Positions 1 to 12,196 of a DNA stretch of 64,000 bases are shown piece by piece. The notes below the pieces were generated by a model. The model saw only the letters and a list, made by a program, of their open reading frames with translations, was not told where the DNA came from and made no database searches. The translations under genes were made by a program, and so were the position numbers. The stretch spans positions 6,758,001 to 6,822,000 of the forward strand of contig JASJZH010000005.1 of the NCBI GenBank assembly GCA_037178975.1, given 5' to 3'. Each line of letters starts with the position of its first letter. Positions within the stretch are counted from its first letter, which is position 1. Origin of the DNA: Oscheius tipulae. Its lineage: Eukaryota > Nematoda > Chromadorea > Rhabditida > Rhabditidae.

Positions 1-63
1 TGAGATCACAGTTTATCTCGCAAAAGAATTGAAAATTTGACATAAATAAGACCCATCGTTACA

Positions 64-701
64 TTATTCGTCCATATTTCCTTGTCTGGCAGCCATGGCC
101 TTGTTCCATCCGCCTCTGCCGGCGTCATAGTCTTTTCGGTACTCGTCACGAACCTCAAGATCATTGTTGGAGAGAAGAAACTGAGTAAAAGCACCTGTCC
201 TCCATGTTTTCCACGCCCAAATTGCCGGCCTTCCTGGAATCCGGCGTCCCAATCCGCACGAATCGTTCGGTCGTCAAGACGAGTTCCGTTGACACAGCGA
301 ACTGCTAATTCGGCGTCCTCACGAGTATAATATCTGGAAAGCTCTTGTTTGAAGGAAAAAGGACTCACTCAACGAAGCAGAAACCACACGGCGTCTTTTT
401 GAACCTGTCCAGACCCATAATCACACGACGCACATCTCCAGCTCGACCAAAAAGCTCATAAACCTGGTAATTGTGGTTGTTGAGAGAGAAAACTGATTCA
501 AACCTGGTCTTCTCGAGTGTAATAGGACAGATTTCCAACGTATAGTGTGGTTGAATTTCGAAGAGCGCTTTCCTGGTCTTTTAGCGAACCCTGAAGTCAT
601 TTTTACCATAAAAGACTGCAAGCGAGATTAACCTGATACCTCTGATCGCGATAAGCACTGATATTTCTGTTTCCTCGTTGACGAGGGTCGAAAGTGGCCA
701 T
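64..701 (-). CDS. ncbp2: Nuclear cap-binding protein subunit 2 (CBP20)
   Basis: Small RRM subunit of the nuclear cap-binding complex. It holds the m7G cap of new Pol II transcripts together with CBP80 and supports splicing, export and 3' processing. The exons join to about 150 residues: a start reading [13 protein letters not shown], an RNP2-like strand [11 protein letters not shown], an RNP1-like strand KTPCGFCFV, then INGTRLDD-type and DWDAGF segments and a C-terminal [15 protein letters not shown] tail, all hallmarks of CBP20 from yeast to human. The length matches the family. Four short introns interrupt it. The start is the first ATG in frame, a few bases after an AAG that could be a splice acceptor. 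UGGT lies upstream on the same strand with about 575 bases between stop and start. ARS2, the partner of the cap-binding complex, is also in this window at 26.9 kb. Confidence 0.93.
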
Positions 702-1275
702 TTTATCTTAATAATGGAGACATTACAAGCCATTAGAAAAGAGGAAAAAGCTAGAGATAAACGAAAAGAAAGAAAAATTCGTTCTGTTTTTAAAGGTCGG
801 GATAGGCAAATAGGGCGCACTTTTGAACATTTAACAATTTATCGCCTATATATTTGCTATATGGCTATGACAAAAAGGCAGGATACAAAAGTCAGAAAGC
901 ATGAAGAGCAAAAAGAGTAAAGACGATCGTTCTAACTTCCTCAAACAGCTACCGTAATCTATCCATACAGTGCGACAACTCCCGCTTGGTAATTGTGTTT
1001 GTTCCAACACGAAACTTCGTGTAAAATGCAAAAGTGTCAGTGATGGAAAAGAATTCTGCTCAATGACAACGATTCGAAACCTAAGAAAGACTTTATCGGG
1101 ACGCCTCGACGCGAACCCCAACTTGACTCTTTCACACCATATTGTATGATAAAAGTCTTTAAAATAATTTAATCTCCAACAACACAATAAGAGGCTACAG
1201 TAACATCAGATATCCGTTTGCGAAACCCAGAGAAATGTGACTAAGTCCAATAAATGAGACAAGACTTCTTCAAAA

Positions 1276-4200
1276 TCAGAGCTCGATGTGACTGTCCTTC
1301 TTCTTGGTCTCCCCAGCCAAGAGTTTCTTGATCTCCTGGTCGTAGCCATCCCATTCAGTGACAATTCGAGAGGCCGAATCCAGTTTGGGCTCTTTTGTTT
1401 GAGGGTTATTGCACTTTAAAAGGGTTTAGCATGGATTGCACACGAAAACCTACGAGATCGATCGTTTTGGCTGACTTTTTGCTGGCGTCGTCACACCAGG
1501 TCTCACACCAGAGCCATTCCTGTGGCAGAGACTTGATCTTGACCTGATGGATCATGTTGTTGGGTAGATCCTGATCGAGGTTGGCCAGACTGTTCGGGTC
1601 GCTGCTCAAGCCTTGGTACTGACCGCGAAGACGATCTCCGGCCGCCACCTGACGGAATTTTTGGAGATCGATCACGTAGAGAGCACTGATGTGGTACTTG
1701 CGACCGGCCAGATGGTTGGCCCAGTAGCCCGTCTTCCAGAAACGGAATCCGTCCATCTCCTTGCGACTCTCGCAGAACGGCACGTATCTGAAATAGTGAT
1801 TGTTTCGACATTTGGAAACTTTTTAGTAACCCTGTAAACTACCAGGCTAAAAGATCGGTAGTCACAAAACCTTATAACGACCAAACTGAACGAAAGTTGA
1901 AGAAAGAACGAACCCGTAAGGAGCTCCTTCGAGATCGAACTCCATCAGTTCCATGAGGTCGGCCCGGACTATCTGATCGGCATCTACGAAGATAATCTTC
2001 TGGACATCGAGAGGGAACAACACGTCCAGGAAGAGAATCTTGTATCCCCACATGACGCGCTGTTTCTCCTTCTGTTGATGCAGCCATCGAGGCCATTTGT
2101 ACTCGACGAGAGCGTACTCGAAACCGTATTCCTTGGCCATGATGGGCAGACTTTCCTTGAACTGCGGGGACAGATAGTTTTTCAGAAGCCAGAACTTTAC
2201 TGGCGACTTGGTCTTTTTCATCACGGACACGATCATGATTCTCATGAACCGCTCGTAGAGATGTCCGGAAGCCAGGGAGAAAACGTTGATAGTTTCAGGA
2301 GACTTCTCGCCGCTGAACCTGTGTCGTTCGGAATAAGAATGAAGAGTCAGTAGCTTACATGTTCAGACCCCAACCACCGTCTGTGTCCGACAGGAGATCT
2401 TGGTCTTCCTTGCCTTCCTGTTTGGCCACTCTCACACGGATGGTTCTGCCCGAGAAAGAGTCGATCAGAGCCGTTACGACTTCTTCTTCCTGAGCCTCGG
2501 TGTTCGTCGTTCCTGTCAGCTTATAGATGTCTTTCGAGCGTCCTTCACGTAGACGTAACTGCCAGGCTCCGGGGTTGGCCTGAACAGGGTCAATTAAAAA
2601 CAGTTATGGGTTAAGAAAAAGTCTCATGCCAGCTTTTTTAGCCAGTATGCAGCTTTGTTGCAGTTACAGGGAGGTAAACACTTTTGAAGATGAGATGTCT
2701 ACTTTAACAGGGGTGGCACCTTTTAAAGGTAGAATTACGACATACTTTTAGCTGGAAGTATCCCAAATTGGCCATCACGATCGTATCGTATTTCGTCGGA
2801 TTTGAAGGTGTTCCGAGGACGAATTGTAGACCGCGAGGTGGATTGCCGGAGACTTCGTCGAAGCAGTGTCCCTCCAGAAGAATGTGTTCCAGTGAGAAGA
2901 GAGCAACCACATCCGAAGAGACCTGATTACTTCTTCAGTATTCATAGACTAACAGACATACCTGAGCCATTTTGATGTTGTCCAGATCGTATTCGGCGTA
3001 GACATTCTCGACCATCCAAGCATCGGGAGCCTGTAGAGACAGAGTCAAGAGTTGCTTGGAGGGAAGACCGGCGAAGCTGGCCGAATTGGCAATGAGATCT
3101 CCCTGCTGGAATTGGGGCTTGGCCGAGGCGACGTAGCGGTAGAAACGCTTCAGAGGGAGCTCGCTGAGCTTCGGCTTCGGATTCATTACAATCTTCATAT
3201 CGCAGTTGACGGCCTCGCGGAGGATTTCCAGAACGGGCGAGAGTTTCTGAGCTGCCATACTCAGCGGATCGACGATGGCAACTATGTCGACGGCAGGCTT
3301 GTCGTGATCGGCTACTAGAGTTACAGCACTAGAATCGGTGTTTATCTCGAAGCAATAGAAACTCTTACCTGTGTTCGTCTCCAGTCAACACGACCCAAGT
3401 TCTCTTCTTGGCAGCGGCATGACGTCCAATGAGAGAAGAGATGCGCAGGACCAGATCCGAAGACTTGCCGTTCTCTTTCTCAACTTCCCACTTGTCTACT
3501 CGCTCCGCAACGAGAGCAGCGCCTCGATTGGCTAGCATCTTTTCCATCAGGATGTAGTCTGCCTCCTCGAGAAGTTCTCCCTCGTTCAAAGGTCCAATGA
3601 CGAGTCCGTTGGCCAATACGGCTGATTGTCCAGTCTTCAATCCCAAGACATCCGTCGAATACTTGGCCTCCATCTTCATCTTGTCACACGAGAGCAGTTT
3701 TCTCTCCTTGTTGAAGTATTCCATGCTCATTCCTCCAACAGCCAGCTCGTCTATCTCGAGCTGTCCGGCAATGAGTTTTCCGGCAAACTCTTCCTTGACA
3801 AGCTTCGTGATGAACTGTTTGGCCTGTTGACGGGGCAGAAGACGAAGAGAGGCATGGACGAGCGAGGAAATACTGTTTGGCTGACAGGCGGTAGTCTCAT
3901 CAGTCGGGTTCAGGATGATTCCAACACGAGACGACTTGCTGTGCTTCAGATGCTTGATCGCGTTGTAGACGAGTTCTCTCCCGGTCGGAGTCTCGAGGTC
4001 GGAAACTACCAAAAGGGTGGAGGACTGAAAGATCTGTGTTATTTCAAAACAAGAATAAAATTACCATAGTGTTCTGTTCCTCCGACTTTGTCAAGAAACT
4101 TGTCTTCTCCAGGAGACACTGACTCTTCTCAGCCGAACTGAGCGGGGCGAACTGGGCAAGAGTTTTGGCCTTGCACGCAGCAATGTTACTAAAGTCGATG

Positions 4201-6536
4201 TACTTCTTGGTCATGGGGGCATCCAAAACACGAGCATTGAGTCGAGGCATGACGTCCTTCTGCTCCAAAAGCCAATTACCAACATTGTGACGATCCGTAA
4301 GCTGGCCGTTCATGACAGCTCGTTGAATCTTCGGCGAGACTTTCATCACTTCCATCATGACCGTCTCCTCAAACTTATCGCCCTTGATCTGAAATCGGAT
4401 TTGTTTTGAAAGCTTCGACTTATTGTCAAGGGGATGAATGATCAGAATACTCACTCCAGCATCGTCCAAGACGTATCCATTGAGCATGACCTTTGGTGCC
4501 TTTCCAATCGCCGTTCGAGCCATGAACTCGGCCCCAGCCGTCCGTCCCTTGTCGTAGTCGGTCTGGACTCCAAACACCTCCTCGTAGTCGGAATCCGCGT
4601 AGTTCTTGATGAACCAGCTCTTGATGTCGGCAGCCGTGAAACTTCCTCTGTGCTGATCCATCAACTTGATGACAGTTTTCATCGCATCCGGGACAGTCTC
4701 GTCCACGGTGAGGAAGTTGAACAGATTGAGAATAGCCACTCCGACGTCGTCTTTTCCACTAACTGTCTTGTCCGGATTCACGGCGAAGATGTAGCCGATG
4801 CGGAGAGGGATGTCATGCTGATAGAAGCTCTGACCGATCTTCATCAGACCGCGACTCTCCGGGCTCGAGGGATCCACCACAAAGATCTGAATATGGTCTT
4901 TGTAATGATAAACGGAGCAGAAAAAACCAGATTGAAGAGATTCCTGGCAATAGGACGAATCATTCCGGGATAGTAGGGCTGAAGCATCAACTTGACACTG
5001 TTTCCCCACTGCTTGTACTTCTTGTCCGAGTCCAGATTGTTCAAATACTGAATTTGGTTTATTAACCAATAGGAAAAGCAACTCACAAAGGGATAGGCAT
5101 CTCTGTAGTCCAGAGCGTAGCTGACCTTCTCGTCCGACAGATCCAGTCCAGTCAAAATGGAGAGATACTCTCTCTGAAATAGGCGAATGTCCTAGAGAGA
5201 AGAACTACTCACGTTGATGTCCATGCTGTGGAATCCGGCTGAGAGCTGTTCTTCCTGTTTCAGAGTATCGACGAGATCGAAAATGTCCAAAGTGTCAATG
5301 TCGACGTTGATTCCATTGAGATAGAGAGCCGACTCTCCGGCTTCCAGTCCGAGCTTTTCGAAGGAATTGTGGGCGTTGTTCTCAATTTCATCGCGGAAGG
5401 ACTTCTCCACGTAGACACGAGAAATATCTCTGAATAAGTCAATAGTGAGCAGATAACACAAAGGGGGTGCCTGGCATGAAGAGGAAAGTTCTGAGAGAGT
5501 TCCTTTAGCTGCAAGATCCCCGTTCCGTCCTCTTTTTCCTTGTCCACAACCCATTGGGCGGCTTGGTAACTGAGATCCTGGACCTGCCACTGTTTCAAGG
5601 GGACCAGCTCGTCGATGTCTTTGAGATGCATTCGCAACTGATCCAACCCTTCTGTCGACTGTTTGTGCAGCTGCTTGAGGACTTTGAAGTTGAAGCCGTG
5701 AAGATCCTCTTCGTCCTCGGCCGGTCCATCGGCTTCCTTCTTACTGTCATCCATAGCTTTGTACTCCGTGTTCTTGATTGCCAGCTCGACCCCGTAGCCC
5801 GAAAGAGACATAGAGCCTTTGGGATCCTTCTGGTAGTGCCTCAGAGCGTACTGAAGGCCATACTGACGAGCCAAGTAGGCAGCCTTCTTGTGCAAGACGG
5901 TCAGCTCCGGCGATCCGAGGTCTCCGTAGACGATAATGGTTGTCTTCGAGGTGTTGGCGGTCGGGTAGATGTGATCAACGGATAGAAGCTGGCTCGGAGT
6001 TCCAGCTGCCTTGTCAACAGTCTTTTCCAGTTCATCTACATTGCAGCTGACCGTTCCATGGACGTCGAAGAAAGCCTCACAGGTGGAAGAGTGCTCGGAA
6101 CCAATCTGAAGAGAGAGATTGACATGAAGAAAGCATAAAGATACCTGTTGACAAAGCTGGACGACAGGAGAGAATGTCCTGAGCGAGAGGGAGAGATCCA
6201 GAAGATCGGTTGACTTTCCCAGTGTGGCGGCCGTCTGCTGCTCCGCGAGACGATACTTCTGCTCGGGAGTCAGACTCGTCCAGTTCAGACTAGCTGACTT
6301 CTCGGCCACGTTATTCACAAACTTCCAGAACTCGTCGTTGCCTTCTTTCGCTACGTACTCGCTAGAAATAGAAATTGGAAAGTAGAGTAGAGACAGACAA
6401 ACCTGGCTTCGGCGATGAGAGAAGTCGACTTCCATTTGGCGTTCAGTGAGACGATGACAGACTTCTGGCCTCCTCCCGACGTCTGTGCCCAAGTTCCAAG
6501 GACGGCTGTGGCCAGCAACAGGCCAGCAACATGCAT
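1276..6536 (-). CDS. uggt: UDP-glucose:glycoprotein glucosyltransferase (UGGT)
   Basis: ER lumen enzyme that senses misfolded glycoproteins and adds glucose to their N-glycans so that calnexin and calreticulin rebind them. The protein starts with a signal peptide ([17 protein letters not shown]), runs through the long thioredoxin-like sensor region, and ends in a GT24 catalytic domain near plus-strand positions 2250-1400. That domain contains the metal-binding VDADQIVR segment and a conserved [17 protein letters not shown] stretch. The last residues are HIEL, an ER retrieval signal of the HDEL type. The coding length (roughly 1,500 residues over many short introns) fits the family. The start ATG follows a TTCCAG-G acceptor-like sequence, consistent with a trans-splice site. 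Long plus-strand open frames inside this gene are shadows. Confidence 0.95.
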
Positions 6537-7218
6537 CCTGGAAGACAATTGCTTGGTTTCTTGGCGATGGACAAGGTAGAAATCGATTCTGGAGAGCAAA
6601 AGCGAGCAGCAACTTACTCGGCGAAAAGCTTGTAGCGTTGTGGAATAAACTACAGTAAGAAAGTTGACAACAATTATGTCAAGAAAAGTTATGGAACTTT
6701 GCTTGTAATGACAAATTGAGGACGTTGAAGCTTTTCTCGGCTCTGAGATTTCAGAGAGTGGCAGAGAGTCATTAGGTATCGGAGAAGAAGTATCGGATCA
6801 AAAGTAGAGGTTTTTACTAGTCTCACAATTTCGATCAAAAAATTAAACAGAGCTTGTAAAAACACTCAGAGTACCGGTGATGGAACTCTTGAGATTGAGA
6901 GCAGAAGGTTGTTGTCCTAGAAAAGGAAAAATGTCTATCAAGAAAGGATACTATTGGAGCTGAAGTAGTATGTCGCAAAAAGAGATACTGATATGAGCTC
7001 AGGTCTACAAACTACTTGAATTAGATTCTTTCTTTTCTAGCAAAACATTAATTCTTTACTGAAAACTAGAGACTGAGTGGGTGAGTGACACTGACTACGT
7101 TGCAGAGCAACCTCGGTTTGAAGGACTGGCTGCAGACGGAGCAGGGTTACCGGAAACAGCTTCAAATAATGTGTTTTTCGAGCTCCGAAACATGCAATAA
7201 ATCACAGATGTACAGACA

Positions 7219-8196
7219 TCACAAGTCTACAAGCCGAGTTTCTTCCTCATCGTCGATTTGTTGAAAGGCACCGGCCAAAACGGCGTCAGTCAGCTCGTCG
7301 TCATCTTCTCCCATCGCTTGTCTTTTTAGTCTAAATTCTACGTTGGTCTACGTACTAGGACAACTCACCGTCGTTGTCTAGCCTTGTAGCATTGCATACA
7401 TTTAGTGACGATAAAGCACAAAGAGAAGAGGATGACACCGCCCGAGAGAAAGGCGAGGACAGCGAAGATGACAGATTCGAGGTCCTGACCGAAGGTGTGC
7501 GTCCGGCCCGTGGGACGAGCTGAAAAACGAAACTTTTTGAAGTATTACAGCGAATGCGGAAGGTTGGTGACGAAAGACAATTTACAAAAGAGCGGAAGGG
7601 GATCAGATCTCAGGTTAACGGAACACGAACAAAAGTCCTAAATGACAGTTTTAGTTTACTAACTCAATACCCTTGATTTCCGGGTGCAAGGGCTTCCGAC
7701 CTGACTACATGGTCAATGGAAGCTCTTCACTCTGGTAATTTATTCGTAAAAGCCTGGTTCGTTAGATTTGTTTGTCGTATATTGAAATAAAAACACCCGC
7801 AAGTAATAGTTGAAGGAAGAAACAACATTCCTGCTTTGAATCTCGTGCTTCATAATGACCGCATTCTAACAAATGCTACGTCATCTGGCTATACCTTAGT
7901 GGAAGAGGAATCAAAAATTCATAAAGAGACAGACAGATTACGAGTACTTCTTGTCTGTTCGTTTGTCAGTTCGCCGCATCACTCCAAAATGAGGGGGTAA
8001 GGATGATATAGCATACAGTCAGCATACAGAAGCGTGACAAGAAAGAGTAGGTGTAAAAACAAGGAAGTTTCCAGACGGAAAGGATTCCTGGGAGGCTCAA
8101 TTGAACAAGCTTGTGAGCGGGAGAGATAATTGGAGGTGTCGGGACAAGATAATGTGACTTACTAGCTGGCTGATAGATGTCGTTGTCGTAGTTCAT
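7219..8196 (-). CDS. Small single-pass membrane protein, unrecognised family
   Basis: Three exons can be joined in frame: MNYDNDIYQPA (ending near 8160), a membrane exon at about 7519-7378, and an acidic tail ending at 7219. The splice sites are GTAAGT donor with TTTTCAG acceptor, then GTGAGT donor with TTTAG acceptor. The product is about 100 residues: a short polar N-terminus, one strongly hydrophobic helix beginning near SVIFAVLAFLSGGVILFSLC, a basic stop-transfer segment (KARQRRLKRQ), and an acidic cytoplasmic tail (GEDDDELTDA, DDEEE). This fits a type I-like or tail-facing single-span protein without a cleavable signal. I do not recognise the family. The first intron is long (about 640 bases), so an additional exon is possible. 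It lies upstream of UGGT on the same strand. Confidence 0.6.
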
Positions 8197-8977
8197 CTCT
8201 CTCACACCTCTCTCTGCGGTTACCAAGGAACCATCAGCTGCGAGACTCGTAGTCCTCGTGAGTGTTTTCCATGTGGAAGAGAGAGCAGAAACAGCTGTCG
8301 CGTTTTCGAGAGACGGAGCTCACAAAATATATATGTGCTCCCCGGGCATTTGCGAATCAAAGGACATTACAAAAAAAACGGAAAAAAACTGACAGATGGA
8401 CGCGAATAAGTCAAGAATCAAAGACGCCAACCAATTGAGAGAACGGTGTTGACAGCTAGAAGGAGACGACGACATCCGACTGCACCGAAAGGTTTTGGTG
8501 AGAACACCTGGAGAGATTTTCTCGATGAAGGTATTTGCTTTGACAACAGACGAATTCTTATTCTTCCAGTTACATGTCATACAAACCTTCGTATTTTTGG
8601 GGTCGTTTCGACCTGTCGATCTCTATTGTCCTTTTCTAGTGAACTTTCATCTGTCAGTCAGTTTCTTTAAATAACGTTCTAGCTAACCAACCATCTTAAA
8701 CGCTAACCATAGTCAGTAAAAACCAACCAACTAGTTCTTCACATCAGTCCATTAGTTTTCGCGCCCTGATGCGAAGGGTCTACCGGCGCGTCCCCACTGG
8801 ATTCAAATCTTTTATGCTTTCGACACTGATTTCCAATTGACAAAATCAATTTTTAGCTGCTTTTCTTATTCTTATCACGGAAACAATGGTCACTGCAACA
8901 GTTCTCTTTTTCCGTTTTGGCTTCCTTGAATCCTTTTTACTACCTCCTCTAGAGCTGACAAGAGTAGTTTTCAGGAT

Positions 8978-10079
8978 ATGGATCGAGCAAAAGACAATTC
9001 TCAGCGCCGTCAGATTGACTCGATTTCTCCCTTTACGAGTCGATTTCCCGGTCGAGTGAAGGTGACCGAGACCCAGACGACGAGGGAGTTCGAGTACGAT
9101 TACCCGGCCAAGTGAGTTTATAGAAAAGAGAACGAAGACGTCCAGAATGTTCAGGTCTAATGTATTCAACGATGTAGGAAATATTCAACGATGGGATGAG
9201 GGAACGCCGAAGCCGCGAGACAAAAGAGTTTCCGCTTTGGCCATCACCGAGTGAGTCCTGAAAGTGTAGCTCGAAGTCATTCCTGCTTTCAGTGTTGACA
9301 ACTCTCCCCGCAGTGGCCCAAGATTCGGCTCTCCACCTCAGCCTCCCAGAAGAGACGACTATTCTAACATAGATGAGGACCGAGTCGATGAGGTTGATCA
9401 TAGCGGGCCCATCATTCAGGTAATAACTCTTTTAAACCATTCAATCTTACACTTTCAGGAAGTCGAGAGTGATGCGGATGAGAGTGATGGCTACGAATCA
9501 GGACCACAGATTCCTCGGGACTACATCTCACAGGATCGACACGTTGCCGACGGAAGCACAATGCAGTTGCAACGAGAGTCAATGGTAAAAAGTATGAGGA
9601 GGTCAGCCAGTCCGTAAGTTTCAGAATCCTTTGAAAGAGATGGCAATGTTTCAGTCTCCCTGTCCAGAGATTAGGAAAGAAAATGGCAAAATATCAAGAC
9701 TCGTACACCTACAAGAGAAAGTTGAAGAAGCCAAAGTACAGGCCAGGTATCAAAGCCCTAAAGGAGATCAGACACTATCAGAAGTCTACGACGCTACTCC
9801 TCCAGAAGGTAGACTTGCAATATTCAGTTTCAAGTGTCCATTTCTCAGCTCCCTTTTCAAAGAATAGTTCGAGAAGTCGCTCGAGCCACCCAGTGCCATA
9901 GCAGCCGTCTACAGGGAGAGTTCCGATTCACCGTCGAGGCTATGATGTGTCTTCAAGAGGCATCGGAGGCAATGCTGGTAACTTTTTTTGAAGACACGAA
10001 CCTGTGTGCGGCCCACGCGAAACGAGTCACTATCATGCCGAGGGATATGCAGCTCGTCCGACGCTTGCAACGCTGGTAG
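8978..10079 (+). CDS. Histone H3 variant, probable centromeric CenH3/CENP-A
   Basis: Six exons give about 298 residues. The last two encode an H3 histone fold: [18 protein letters not shown] (alpha-N helix), [12 protein letters not shown] (alpha-1), [19 protein letters not shown] (alpha-2) and [19 protein letters not shown] (alpha-3). The N-terminal tail of about 195 residues lacks the ARTKQTARKS start of canonical H3 and is acidic, serine- and proline-rich. Loop 1 between alpha-1 and alpha-2 is about seven residues longer than in H3 (it contains [13 protein letters not shown]). A long unrelated tail and an extended loop 1 are the family signs of CenH3, which specifies kinetochore chromatin. 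Canonical H3 genes in animals usually lack introns; this one has five. The start ATG lies three bases after a TTTTCAG acceptor-like site. Alternative: another divergent H3 variant. Confidence 0.82.
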
Positions 10080-10862
10080 ACGATTAAGAAAGGAAATCTA
10101 CCTCATGAGAAAGACTCACAAGTGATACTCGCTACCGTTTTGTACACTATTATAAAGTATTTGATTTTAATAGTCGTGTAAATTTTTAAAGTCGAGGGAC
10201 ACCCCCAATTCATCGTGACTCGTAACAGGACACAGACAGGTTGGGTGGTTTGTTTTGAAAACTGTGGTTCGAAAAGAGGAACAGAGAACAAAGAGCTGTT
10301 CCAGCACTCTTTTACTATTCGGGTCTGACCTCAATCTCAGAAGAACAGGGTTTTTACTATCTTGAAAATACAGAGAAAAAGTTGGGTTTTTGACATTTAT
10401 TGTTTTGTGCAGCCACGATACGGTACAGCTGCGGCGCGCCGCCTTCGATCCACGATGGAACAATCGTTGGAGTTGGACCGAGGTGGCCCCTTGGCGGCGA
10501 GACTCGCGCCGGGAGCTGTAGCTGTTCTGAAATTATCAATAGAAAACGAGAGAATACGGTTAGTACATTTTGTTTGAGATCCACGGCGAGAGGACTCGTC
10601 GCCCCGCCAGAAAGACAGGAGGGAAAGACGTTCAATAGACCCGTGGCTGACTTGCCGGCACCTTCTTCAATAGCCTTCTTCTACCATCGCTGCTTCTGAA
10701 TTCGGAACTTACTTATCCAGCAGAATCAAAACAAACCGTCCTTTCGGACTCGACTGAACCGATGGCGGCGCCGGCTCCTATTATCCCCAGTAAGGGGTTT
10801 TACCCTGCAAATTCTCAAACTCAATAAGGAAAACAAGTGAAAGAGGAGGATGACCCGGTCAG

Positions 10863-11146
10863 TTGTTTATTTGGGTCGTGGACGGGGAAGTGAACGCCGT
10901 TCCGCTGGCGGCAAAGAGAGAAAACAAGGCTGTCGATTTCGTAGGAAGGAGAGAAGAGTGGACACCAAAACAGGCCACTATAGTAAACAAACTAGTAAAG
11001 GGGCTGGCTTGGATGAACGAGGTATAGAAAGAGTCAGGCAGAACGACTGTTCATCCAAATAGCAGACAGACAAAAAAAGGATCCGAGTTGTTCAGAGACA
11101 GAAAAGTCCAGTCACCTATCCACAATGGAAAAGTGCAAGATCATAA
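10863..11146 (+). CDS. Candidate 3' exons of an unrecognised gene
   Basis: Two stretches join in frame: 10863-11021, opening after a CGGTCAG acceptor and closing at a GAG before GTATAG, and 11096-11146, opening after GTTCAG and ending in TAA. The reading frame gives a balanced, protein-like sequence with segments such as DGEVNAVPLAAKRENKAVDF and KQATIVNKLVKGLAWMNE. Upstream sequence at about 10715-10792 can be joined in phase, but no ATG-starting first exon could be fixed. I do not recognise the family. The donor at 11022 is not a strong consensus. This should be read as a tentative partial model, and it may be noncoding. Confidence 0.25.
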
Positions 11147-11585
11147 AGCCCTTATCGTCCATCAAGAGTTAAGCTTATGGAAGTGCAAAACTGTTGCGTC
11201 GTTATTCACGGAACTGACATAACTTCAGCAATTTTTGGAGGCTTTGTCTATTTCACGATAGTTTTGAAGGCTTTCAGAAGTCCAAAAATACTATCCCAGG
11301 TAGAGACTGAAGATGAACTGCAGTAAGCAAAGTCTTGGGATAGCGAAGAAAGGAACGAGACTTGTTGTAAGATCCAGCCTATCAAAGAGGAAAGGAAACT
11401 CGGAAAAGTGGAGCAAGAGAAGGTGAAACGGGGCCGTGGAAAGGGAGAGATAGCCACCACAAAGTGCAAGCGTAGAACGCCGTTCTTGGGGCGAACGGGG
11501 CTCCACTAGGCACAGCCTTGTACCCGCGCCAAAAGTGCAATTCAAGGACAGAAAGTGCCGGAGGACTTTTTCTGGACCATAAGAT

Positions 11586-11921
11586 TCATCTCCTGCTCAT
11601 CTTGACCTCGATTGTCTGTATTCCAGCCGGGTCGCTGGCCCAGAAGGCCTTGATGTCCGTGGCTCCAGAGGCGTCAACATACTGGACGACCAGCTTGTCG
11701 TTGTGACCCTTCTTGCGAGCCACGGCAATCAGCATCGACTTCTGGGCCTTGAGGTACGAGGCTCCTGGAGAGATTGTGTAGAAAGCATCGTTGGAAGTCT
11801 TGACCTTGATGGCAAAGTGTTTCGAATTGGAATTCGAAATCTGGAAGATGGACTGTCCCTCGTCGTATTCGAAGCGGAGTTCTGTCTTATTGACAGCATT
11901 AGAGAAGAGTCGGAGTGGGTT
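11586..11921 (-). CDS. MSP-domain protein, SSP-like (3' exon; 5' end unresolved)
   Basis: The exon encodes a single major-sperm-protein-type immunoglobulin fold: strands around FQISNSNSKHFAIKVKTSND, YTISPGASYLKAQKSML, NDKLVVQYVDA and GIQTIEVKMS, ending in a stop. This resembles the small sperm-specific SSP class of nematodes more than full MSP. MSP-fold proteins polymerise or signal in amoeboid sperm, so the gene is probably male germline. No ATG opens this frame: it runs upstream into TAG at the possible acceptor TGTTGTAG. A different frame just upstream encodes an MSP-like proline-rich start, offset by one base. A TATA-like TATATAAAAAG stands about 150 bases upstream on the minus strand. 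The 5' structure may involve an extra exon, a frameshift or a sequence error. Confidence 0.65.
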   Translation of the reverse strand, partial: NPLRLFSNAVNKTELRFEYDEGQSIFQISNSNSKHFAIKVKTSNDAFYTISPGASYLKAQKSMLIAVARKKGHNDKLVVQYVDASGATDIKAFWASDPAGIQTIEVKMSRR

Positions 11922-12196
11922 CTACAACACTCTGGACAGGAACTGTCGCAGTAGCTGGGGAGCTGGAGGAGGAGTTTCGTTCTTACTGCCACGAGGGGGA
12001 TCACGAGTGCTGCTGCTACAAGTTCCAGAGAAGGAGCCCAATATATGTTGTCTCGATCCAGAGGACTCTTTTTATATATGAATTCTCTCGAATATTATGC
12101 ACTTTTTGATTGTTTTTAAAAAAGTTATTCTAGGTTATTGCTAGTTAGCAATACATGGAATAATCAAGAGTCTCCAATCAGACAGTGTTCCACCCA

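Noticed and set aside
10400-10699. Plus-strand frame of about 100 codons and an overlapping ATG frame at 10454
   Set aside because: Phases do not join consistently to the exons at 10863, and no homology was recognised.
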